A stretch of 57,668 bases of DNA, taken from assembly GCA_029222685.1 (NCBI GenBank), contig JARHVB010000044.1:1-57668 (forward strand). Direction: 5' to 3'. The DNA comes from Terripilifer ovatus (lineage in GTDB: Bacteria > Pseudomonadota > Alphaproteobacteria > Rhizobiales > Beijerinckiaceae). The translations under genes were made by a program, and so were the position numbers. A model generated the notes under the pieces. That model worked only from the letters and a program-made list of their open reading frames with translations. It did no database searches and was not told the DNA's origin. Shown here in pieces: positions 51,283 to 57,668 of this stretch; within the stretch, counting starts at the first letter, position 1, and the number at the start of each line of letters is the position of its first letter.

Positions 51283-52050
51283 CTATGATCCCGGGCTCAT
51301 GAACCAGGCACGCACGAGCAGCGCGCTGCCGGAGATGAGCAGCAGACTGTAGATCATCTTGAGGAACTGTTCGCGCGACATGGCGAGCGTGATCTTGTGG
51401 CCGAGCCAGGTGCCGAGGATCATTGCCGGCACGCAGGCCGCCGCCAGCACCAATGTGTGCAAGTCCGTATAGACTCCGGCGAAGAAGAAGGTGACGGCAC
51501 GGGTGAAGGTGCTCAGGCTGATGAGGGCGCTCTGCGTGGCGCGAATGGCGTCCTTGTCGACAAGCCGGCGGGTCAGATACATCGCGTAGATGAAGCCGCC
51601 GCTGCCGAACATGCCGCTGAGGATGCCGCCAAGCCCGCTGAAGGGAACAATCCAGCCGCGGCTTATCGTGCCGGAGCGTGGCGGCGCGAGCAGCGAATAG
51701 AGGGCATAGCCGATCACGAAAACGCCCAGCGCGATCATCATAGGCCGCTGGGGTATGATGAGCAGCGTGTTGGCGCCGATGATACTGCCGATGATCAACA
51801 ACGGGATCATCCATTTCAATTCGTCGAAGGCGACCTTGCTGCCGAGTTTCAAACCGTTGAAGGTCGCTGCGGCGCAATCGACCAGCGCCAGCACCGGCAC
51901 GACGGTCGCCACCGGCATGAATTGCGCCAGTGCCGGCGCGGTGATGAAGACGGCGCCGAAGCCGGCCATGGCGAATATCGCATAGCCGAGAGTGACGGCT
52001 GGAAAGGCGATCAGGAGCAGCCAGATCGGCGGAAAAGAATCTGGGCTCAT
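51283..52050 (-). CDS. TauE/SafE-family anion permease
   Basis: The 255-residue inner-membrane protein has seven or eight helices. Motifs typical of the family are YAIFAMAGFGAVFITAPALAQFMPV at the N-terminus, and GLGGILSGMFGSGGFIYAMYL in the middle, where the second copy of the repeat starts. CCGGAG precedes the ATG. Members carry sulfite, sulfoacetate or related anions. The solute is unknown here. Confidence 0.88.
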   Translation of the reverse strand: MSPDSFPPIWLLLIAFPAVTLGYAIFAMAGFGAVFITAPALAQFMPVATVVPVLALVDCAAATFNGLKLGSKVAFDELKWMIPLLIIGSIIGANTLLIIPQRPMMIALGVFVIGYALYSLLAPPRSGTISRGWIVPFSGLGGILSGMFGSGGFIYAMYLTRRLVDKDAIRATQSALISLSTFTRAVTFFFAGVYTDLHTLVLAAACVPAMILGTWLGHKITLAMSREQFLKMIYSLLLISGSALLVRAWFMSPGS

Positions 52051-52147
52051 ACACGGGACTCCGGAAGGCGATTCATTGCTGTTGTGGCAACGCCAGAAAC
52101 CACGTTACCGCGGGCTTGACCAGCCGCCCCTCTGCCGACGACGTCGG

Positions 52148-52489
52148 CTAAACGGCAATTTCCTCGGCGTAATGGACCGCCAGCCAGACGGTCGGTTTTT
52201 CCGCGTCGGTCCATTCCACACGGTGGCGTGTATTCGCCGGGATTTCGATCCAGTCGCCGGGGGCGAGTATCTGCGTTGCCGCTTCATCCTCGAAACGAAG
52301 TCCGGCCGCGCCCGACAGCAGTGCCACCCATTCCGTGCGGTGCTGTTCCAGCCATTCCCCGGCGGGCGTCGCCTGGCCCATCGACACGATCCGTTCGATC
52401 TTGACCTCCGGCGTCGATGTCAGTTCGCTGGACTGTTCGGTTCTCAAGCGCTGGGGAATTTCGGCAAACAGGTTGCCTTTCCGGAACAT
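52148..52489 (-). CDS. Cupin-domain protein
   Basis: The 113-residue single-cupin protein has the conserved beta-barrel pattern: EWLEQHRTEWVALLSGAAGLRFEDE, then LAPGDWIEIPANTRHRVEW. GGAGAAAG precedes the ATG. The first motif has one His (EQHRTEW) and the second His in TRHRVEW, so metal binding is likely. Function is unknown. Confidence 0.85.
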   Translation of the reverse strand: MFRKGNLFAEIPQRLRTEQSSELTSTPEVKIERIVSMGQATPAGEWLEQHRTEWVALLSGAAGLRFEDEAATQILAPGDWIEIPANTRHRVEWTDAEKPTVWLAVHYAEEIAV

Positions 52490-52665
52490 TGCTTTCTCCG
52501 TGTGAGAGACTTCTGGGGCCGCCTCTCTCTTTAACTCAAGATTCCGGGGCAGGGACAGAGCGGATTTTCCGGCCCTGCGGAGGATTGCGCAGCCTCAGAT
52601 GGATGTCGTATTCGTTGCCGCGACCGGTTCTGGACATGGGCGCATTGGCTGGGGACGAGGTTGAG

Positions 52666-53283
52666 ATGGCAATCGTGCGATCCGGACTTCCCGTCATGGC
52701 ATTTCCAACGATCGCAAAATGGGAAGCCTGGCTGGCGGCGCAACCGGCATCGTCGCCGGGGATCTGGCTGAAGCTGGCCAGGAAGGCTTCGGGCGCGATC
52801 AGCATTTCGCGGCAGGAGGCGATCGAAGGTGCGCTCTGTCATGGCTGGATCGACGGCCAGCTCGACTCTTTCGACGAATCGCACTGGCTCGTTCGCTTCA
52901 CGCCGCGCAAGAAGAACAGCAAATGGTCGCAGCTCAATCGCAGCAAGGCGGAAAAGCTGATCGAGCAGGGACGGCTTGCTGCCGCCGGCCTGCGCGAGAT
53001 TGACGAAGCCAAGGCCGATGGGCGCTGGGAGGCTGCCTATGCCCCGCAAAGCAAGGCCAGCGTTCCCGAAGACCTGCAGCAGGCGCTCGACGCCAAGCCG
53101 AAAGCCAGGCGATCGTTCGACGAACTCGACAGCGCCAACCGCTATGCCATTCTGTATCGCCTGCAGACCGCCAAGACCGAGAAGACCCGTGCGGCGCGGC
53201 TGGAAAAATTCGTCGCCATGCTCGCGCGGGGCGAGACGATCCACCCGCGCAAGACTCTGCGTAAGGCCGTAGCGCGATCATAG
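52666..53283 (+). CDS. YdeI/OmpD-associated-family protein
   Basis: I start this 205-residue protein at ATG 52666, where similarity begins; the frame is open much further upstream. The family core is FPTIAKWEAWLAAQ, SPGIWLKLARKASG, EALCHGWIDGQ and FTPRKKNSKWSQLN. The C-terminal helical part includes FDELDSANRYAILYRLQTAKTEKTRAARLEKFV. These proteins are widespread, small and cytosolic, with no established reaction. Confidence 0.85.
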   Translation: MAIVRSGLPVMAFPTIAKWEAWLAAQPASSPGIWLKLARKASGAISISRQEAIEGALCHGWIDGQLDSFDESHWLVRFTPRKKNSKWSQLNRSKAEKLIEQGRLAAAGLREIDEAKADGRWEAAYAPQSKASVPEDLQQALDAKPKARRSFDELDSANRYAILYRLQTAKTEKTRAARLEKFVAMLARGETIHPRKTLRKAVARS

Positions 53284-53300
53284 CTGCACAGGCTTGTGAA

Positions 53301-53732
53301 TCAGGCTTTCGCCGTTTCGAACCGGGCGGCCTTCGCGGCGTCCAGATCCATCCAGTTCACGCCCCACATATGGCCATCCGGATCCTCGAAGCTGCGGCCG
53401 TACATCCAGCCATAGTCGTCTATCGGCGAGGGATCGACGTTGCCGCCTGCTGCACCCGCCCTGGTGACGACGTCGTCAACCTCGGTTTTGCTGGCGGCTG
53501 AGATGCAGATCAGCATCTGGTTGCTGGTCTTCGCGTCGGAGATCGGCTTGGGGGTGAACTGGCGGAATTTGTCGTGGGTCAGCAGCATGACATGAATGGT
53601 TTCGGAAAAAACCATGCACGAGGCGGTGCCGTCGCAGAATAGCTCGTTTTTGGTGGCGCCGATGGTCTGATAGAAGGCGGTGGCGCGGGGCAGGTCGGCG
53701 ACGGGCAGATTCAGAAAGATCATTTTCGGCAT
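53301..53732 (-). CDS. VOC-family (glyoxalase/bleomycin-resistance fold) protein
   Basis: The ATG at 53732 has AGAGGA upstream and gives 143 residues. Two betaalphabetabetabeta modules are visible: MIFLNLPVADLPRATAFYQ at the start and MYGRSFEDPDGHMWGVNWMD at the end, with CMVFSETIHVMLLTHDKF in the first module. It resembles the PhnB-like/uncharacterised VOC subgroup. It is divergent from an SRPBCC gene, a pairing often seen in soil bacteria. Confidence 0.87.
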   Translation of the reverse strand: MPKMIFLNLPVADLPRATAFYQTIGATKNELFCDGTASCMVFSETIHVMLLTHDKFRQFTPKPISDAKTSNQMLICISAASKTEVDDVVTRAGAAGGNVDPSPIDDYGWMYGRSFEDPDGHMWGVNWMDLDAAKAARFETAKA

Positions 53733-53888
53733 TGCAGGCTTCCTCTGGTTGCACCGGCCAAAGGACGTTCGCCGGGCGGCAAATCCGACAGCGGGGCGAA
53801 AAATATTTGCACGGATCAAGTCGCCCTCGTGTCGGATTGCCGGTTGCTGGTTCGTCCTGGAGGGGTAAACGATTTTATGGAGAGAGAG

Positions 53889-54365
53889 ATGACGACTGCC
53901 GCTGCCCCCGCATCCGACCGTGAACTGGTCCTCACCCGTCTGATCGATGCGCCGCGCGAGAAGCTGTTCAGGGCCTGGACCGAGCCGGATCTGCTCAAGC
54001 AATGGTTCGCGCCGCTACCCTATACGACGCCGGTGGCGGAACTCGACGTGCGGCCGGGCGGCGCCAATTTCATCGTCATGCGCGCGCCGGACGGCACCGG
54101 CATGCCCAATCAGGGCGTCTATCTCGATGTGGTCAAGAACGAGCGGCTGGTCTTCACCGATGCCTATGCGGACGCCTGGACGCCGTCGGAGAAGCCGTTC
54201 ATGACCGTGATCATCACGTTCGAGGACGAGGCCGGCAAGACCCGCTACACCGCCCGCGTGCGGCACTGGAGCGTCGAGGATTGCGAGACCCACAGGAAGA
54301 TGGGCTTTCATGAAGGCTGGGGACAGTGCGCCGACCAGCTCGAGGCATTCGTCGCGAAGCTGTGA
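53889..54365 (+). CDS. SRPBCC (AHSA1/START-like) protein
   Basis: The 158-residue protein opens at ATG 53889 with GGAGAG before it; ATG 53877 is also in frame. The SRPBCC ligand-binding fold is shown by LVLTRLIDAPREKLFRAWTEPDLLKQWF and ELDVRPGGANFIVMRAPDG, and the C-terminal HEGWGQCADQLEAFV matches the AHSA1 group. The ligand is unknown. It is next to the VOC protein gene on the opposite strand. Confidence 0.87.
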   Translation: MTTAAAPASDRELVLTRLIDAPREKLFRAWTEPDLLKQWFAPLPYTTPVAELDVRPGGANFIVMRAPDGTGMPNQGVYLDVVKNERLVFTDAYADAWTPSEKPFMTVIITFEDEAGKTRYTARVRHWSVEDCETHRKMGFHEGWGQCADQLEAFVAKL

Positions 54366-54464
54366 GGGCAGGCGCCGATTTCCATTGTCATGCCTGCGCA
54401 AGTGCGATACGCGCGGCGGCTGCGACGTATTTGTCGATCGGTTGCATGACAGGACAGGGAAACA

Positions 54465-55739
54465 GTGACGAGTCGGGCGGGTGTTCAGAAGGCAGGTTTT
54501 TGTGGAATCGATTTCGGGACATCCAATTCCACGGTTGCCGTCCTGCATGGCAATGAGATCGTGCTGGCGCCCGTCGAGGGCGATCACGAGACCATTCCGA
54601 GCGCGATTTTCTTCAGCTTCTCCGAGGGACCTCTGTTCGGCCGCCGCGCCATCCAGGATTATACGGATCACGAGCCGGGCCGGCTCATGCGATCGCTCAA
54701 GAGCATTCTCGGTTACGGACTGTTCCATGAAAAGACGCGGCTGCAGAAGCAGAACCTGGCGCTGTCGGATGTGCTCGGCCTGTTTCTCGCGCACCTGAAG
54801 AAGAAGAGCGAGGGCTTCGCCGGGCGGGAGCTTGAGTCCGCCGTGCTCGGGCGTCCGGTGCAGTTCATCGAGGGGGATGCCGCCGCCGACCGGCAGGCGC
54901 AGGACGATCTCGAAAGCGTGGCGCGCAAACACGGTTTCCGCAACATCGCCTTTCAGTATGAGCCGATCGCCGCAGCACTTGAATATGAGCGAAGCGTGCG
55001 TGGCGAAGAAACCGTGCTCATCGTCGATATCGGCGGCGGCACGGCCGATTTTTCCGTCGTGCGCGTGTCGCCGGACCGGGCGCGCGCCGCCGATCGCGCC
55101 GGCGACATCCTGGCCAATCGCGGCATCAGGGTCGGCGGCACGGATTTCGACCGCATGATCTCGTTGCGCTATGTCATGCCGTATTTCGGCTATGGCTCGA
55201 CCTATGGCGAGAAGAGGCTCGAACTGCCCGGCGCGATTTTCATGGATCTGACGACCTGGTCGCGCATCAATTTTCTTTATACGAAGAGCGCGCTGACGAT
55301 GCTCCGCTCGCTGCGTCATGAAGCGGCCGAGCGCGACAAGCTCGACCGGCTGCTGCATGTCATCGAACACCGCGACGGCCACCGCCTCATCGGCAAGGTC
55401 GAGCACGCCAAGATCGCCTTGACCGAGGCGAAGACCTCGCAGATCGACCTTGCCGAATTCATTCCCGACCTGCGCATTCCGCTCGATCGCAAGAAGGTGG
55501 CGGCGGCCGTCGAGCCCGGCATCGCGCGCATCGGCGAGGCGATCCTGGCGACGCTCAAGGATGCGGGTCTGAAACCCGCAGGCATCGACACGGTGTTCCT
55601 CACCGGCGGCAGTTCGCTGATGCCGGCGGTGCAGGACTGCGTGTCGCGCCTGATGGGCCGCAAGGATCTTGCCGTCGGCGATATGTTCGGCGCGGTCGGC
55701 AAGGGGCTGGGGCTCGATGCGCAGGCGAGGTTCGGGTGA
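54465..55739 (+). CDS. Short Hsp70-family protein (YegD-like)
   Basis: The GTG at 54465 follows AGGGA and starts a 424-residue protein. It has the actin/Hsp70 ATPase fold: phosphate motif 1 GIDFGTSNSTVAV, phosphate motif 2 LIVDIGGGTADFSVV, and adenosine motif TVFLTGGSSLMPAV. There is no DnaK-type substrate-binding domain or lid, as in YegD. RAP YEPIAAALEY is conserved. The client is unknown. Confidence 0.9.
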   Translation: MTSRAGVQKAGFCGIDFGTSNSTVAVLHGNEIVLAPVEGDHETIPSAIFFSFSEGPLFGRRAIQDYTDHEPGRLMRSLKSILGYGLFHEKTRLQKQNLALSDVLGLFLAHLKKKSEGFAGRELESAVLGRPVQFIEGDAAADRQAQDDLESVARKHGFRNIAFQYEPIAAALEYERSVRGEETVLIVDIGGGTADFSVVRVSPDRARAADRAGDILANRGIRVGGTDFDRMISLRYVMPYFGYGSTYGEKRLELPGAIFMDLTTWSRINFLYTKSALTMLRSLRHEAAERDKLDRLLHVIEHRDGHRLIGKVEHAKIALTEAKTSQIDLAEFIPDLRIPLDRKKVAAAVEPGIARIGEAILATLKDAGLKPAGIDTVFLTGGSSLMPAVQDCVSRLMGRKDLAVGDMFGAVGKGLGLDAQARFG

Positions 55740-55758
55740 TGTTCCAATGCGCCCGGCT

Positions 55759-55885
55759 GTCATCCCCGACGCACCGCAGGCGCGGGCGGGGTCCAGACCT
55801 GACGATTCAGCACATCGGATGCGCCCGGCATTGATGCAGCTTCAACGCCTGGTTTCCCGCTCGCGCTGCGCGCGTCGGGAATGAC
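55759..55885. repeat. Inverted pair of CCCGAC/GTCGGGAATGAC units
   Basis: GTCATCCCCGACGCACC with GCGGGCGGGGTCCAG at the left faces TTTCCCGCTCGCGC with GTCGGGAATGAC at the right. It is the same family as the inner unit at 40508-40734, here between convergent genes. Confidence 0.65.
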
Positions 55886-55898
55886 ATTGACCGCGGCC

Positions 55899-57266
55899 TC
55901 AAACCGCGATGGGTGTTAACTGTTCCACATACCGGTTGCCCGGCCTCGCCAGCCCCAGATTCTCCCGCAGCGTTGTGCCCTCATACTCCGTGCGGAACAG
56001 GCCGCGCCGCTGCAGTTCCGGCACAACCATTTCGACGAAATCATTCAGCCCGCCGGGGAAATGCGACGGCAGGATGTTGAAGCCGTCGGCGGCGCCGCCT
56101 TCAAACCATTCCTCCATCATGTCGGCGATCTGTTTCGGTGTGCCGGTGACGACGTTCTTACCGCGCGCACCGGCCATGCGCAGCGCCACTTCGCGCAGGG
56201 TCAGGTTCTCGCTGCGCGCAAGTTCCTGGGCAGATGCGTAGACATACTGGCTGGCGTTGGTGGTGGCGGGCAGATCGTCGGGAAACGGCGCGTCGATGTC
56301 GTAGCCTGAGAAATCGATGCCGCCGAGAATGGTCGAGAGAATTTCCAGGGCGACGACGGGATGGGTGAGTGATTCCAGATGCCGCACCTTCTCAGCCGCT
56401 TCCGCATCGGTGCGGCCGACGATCGGCGCCAGGCCGGGCAGGATTTTCATCGTGTCGGCCGAGCGGCTGCGCGATGCCGCATGGCCCTTTATCTTGTCGT
56501 AGAAAGTCCTGGCCGCTTCGAATGTCAGCGGCGCGCAGAAGATGACTTCGGCGAATTCAGCCGCGACCGCCATCATGTCTTCCGAGCCGCCGGCCTGCAC
56601 GATGACCGGCCAGCCCTGCGGTGTGCGGGCGACATTCAACGGTCCCTTGACCGAGAAGAATTCGCCCTTGTGGTTCAGCGTATGCAGCGCATCCGGCGTG
56701 AAGAAGCGGCCGCTTTCTTTGTCGCGCACGAAGGCGTCATCGTCCCAGCTATCCCACAGGCCGGTGACGATGGTGGCGAACTCATGCGCGCGCAAATAAC
56801 GCTCGCGATGATCGAAGTGGGTCTCGCGGCCGAAGTTGGGCGCTTCGGCGCCGAGCGCGGAGGTGACGAGATTCCAGCCGGCGCGGCCCTGGCTCAGATG
56901 ATCGAGCGAGGCGAATTTGCGCGCCACATGATAGGGCTCGTTGTAGCTGGTGGAGGCGGTGGCGACGAGGCCGATGCGCGAGGTTACGACCGACAGGGCG
57001 GAGAGCAGGGTCAGCGGTTCAAAATTGGCGACATATTGCGCCGAGCGCGACAGCGCCTCCATCTTCGCCTCGCGGACGCAGATGTTGTCGGACAGAAAGA
57101 TCATGTCGAATTTGGCGCGTTCGGCGCTCTGCGCGATCTCGGCGTAATGGGCGAAGTTGACGCCGGCATCGGCCTGGGCGTCGGGATGCCGCCACGACGC
57201 CACGTGATTGCCGGTGGGATTGGCGAAGACGCCGAGTTTCATCTGCCTCTTTGGAGCATCTGTCAT
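55899..57266 (-). CDS. LLM class flavin-dependent monooxygenase, NtaA/SnaA/DszA type
   Basis: The 455-residue protein is an FMNH2-dependent monooxygenase of the NtaA/DmoA group. N-terminal MKLGVFANPTGNHVASWRHPDAQADAGVNFAHY, DMIFLSDNICVREAK, LVATASTSYNEPYHVARKFASLDHLSQGRAGWNLVTS and GWPVIVQAGGSEDM are all typical. Known members act on nitrilotriacetate, dimethyl sulfide, dibenzothiophene sulfone or pristinamycin. The flavin reductase is not in the window. It is divergent from the truncated dienelactone hydrolase gene. Confidence 0.9.
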   Translation of the reverse strand: MTDAPKRQMKLGVFANPTGNHVASWRHPDAQADAGVNFAHYAEIAQSAERAKFDMIFLSDNICVREAKMEALSRSAQYVANFEPLTLLSALSVVTSRIGLVATASTSYNEPYHVARKFASLDHLSQGRAGWNLVTSALGAEAPNFGRETHFDHRERYLRAHEFATIVTGLWDSWDDDAFVRDKESGRFFTPDALHTLNHKGEFFSVKGPLNVARTPQGWPVIVQAGGSEDMMAVAAEFAEVIFCAPLTFEAARTFYDKIKGHAASRSRSADTMKILPGLAPIVGRTDAEAAEKVRHLESLTHPVVALEILSTILGGIDFSGYDIDAPFPDDLPATTNASQYVYASAQELARSENLTLREVALRMAGARGKNVVTGTPKQIADMMEEWFEGGAADGFNILPSHFPGGLNDFVEMVVPELQRRGLFRTEYEGTTLRENLGLARPGNRYVEQLTPIAV

Positions 57267-57408
57267 GCGTCATCGTCCCATTGCCATTGGGATATCGCAA
57301 AGCAAGACGCGCGCCAGCCGAGAGCGCCGCAAGGGTGCGGCCTGGCACGCAAAATGCCTGCAAGTGACTGACAGCGAAGCCGAAACGGCGCGCCCCACGG
57401 AGACTGAA

Positions 57409-57606
57409 ATGGGAACCAGCATAACTTTCAAATGCCCGGACGGCACCATGGCCCCCGGCTATCTCGCCCGCGCGGCGCAGCCGAATGCGCCCGGCATCGT
57501 CGTCATCCAGGAATGGTGGGGCGTGCAGGAGCAGATCAAGGGCATGGCCGACCGTCTGGCGCTCGCCACGACTGTCCGGTTCATGCATAATCCCAATTTA
57601 GGATGA
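57409..57606 (+). pseudogene. Dienelactone hydrolase family gene, truncated at about 57568
   Basis: The frame opens MGTSITFKCPDGTMAPGYLA and continues APGIVVIQEWWGVQEQIKG to DRLALA, a normal dienelactone hydrolase N-terminus with the first conserved block. After Ala53 the sequence stops resembling the family; homologues continue GFDALAPDLY. A stop follows 12 codons later. Only about 53 of the usual 230 or so residues remain. The cause is either an insertion or a break at the sequence end. Confidence 0.75.
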
Positions 57607-57668
57607 GTTGCGTTGTGTCGCGTTTTGGTGGGGGCGTGGCTCGCTTCAGGCGGGTCACGTCCTTTCGG

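Overview
The window is GC-rich, densely coded DNA from an alphaproteobacterium, most likely of the order Hyphomicrobiales (Rhizobiales). Three things point there. One is the block rsfS, rlmH, degenerate M23 peptidase, ctpA, divergent polysaccharide deacetylase, rppH. The second is a porin whose mature N-terminus is of the ADLPSRK type. The third is a set of intergenic palindromic repeats of the kind common in these genomes. I cannot name the genus. No plasmid or phage genes, CRISPR array or complete insertion sequence was recognised.

Layout. 0.1-2.2 kb: chromate transporter chrA and, divergently, nadD. 2.2-6.0 kb: a minus-strand three-gene cassette (oligopeptide-type binding protein, 4,5-dihydroxyphthalate-decarboxylase-like protein, MetE-C-like protein) sits between nadD and rsfS, which are usually adjacent in relatives. 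6.2-12.3 kb: the conserved housekeeping block. 12.3-15.1 kb: a PagL-like lipid A deacylase, three small membrane or secreted proteins, tRNA-Ser(CGA) and tRNA-Leu(CAA). 15.2-21.1 kb: an isochorismatase-family hydrolase with a divergent LysR regulator, a relic of a udgX gene, a HTH/PIN toxin-antitoxin pair whose toxin seems to have lost its ATG, and a coupled pair made of a DUF4130-UdgX fusion and a radical SAM/helix-hairpin-helix protein.

21.3-43.4 kb is a catabolic and uptake region. It holds four Bug-type tripartite-tricarboxylate receptors and a LivJ-type receptor without membrane subunits, two flavin enzymes, an SDR, a second MetE-C-like protein, a VIT-family transporter, a porin, an IclR regulator divergent from a Rieske oxygenase and GlcG-like pair, a FUSC exporter, an atypical LeuCD-like hydratase and a TcuA-like flavoprotein. 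Mosaic inverted repeats fill the gaps between its operons. The likely theme is capture and oxidation of carboxylated, perhaps aromatic, acids.

43.5-57.7 kb: a repeat-rich secreted DUF6600-like protein, a ZntB/CorA channel, a PiT phosphate transporter, rpsU, a gamma-glutamyltransferase gene with a one-base frameshift, a TauE/SafE permease, a cupin protein, YdeI-like, VOC and SRPBCC proteins, a short Hsp70-like protein, an NtaA-type flavin monooxygenase, and a dienelactone hydrolase gene cut off about 100 bases before the right end, where the sequence changes abruptly.

Most promising for novelty: the cysteine-free UdgX domain coupled to a radical SAM protein; the LeuCD-like/TcuA-like/Bug/Rieske cluster; the AUA-start PIN toxin; and a 24-bp inverted duplication that rewrote the N-terminal coding region of the lipid A deacylase gene.
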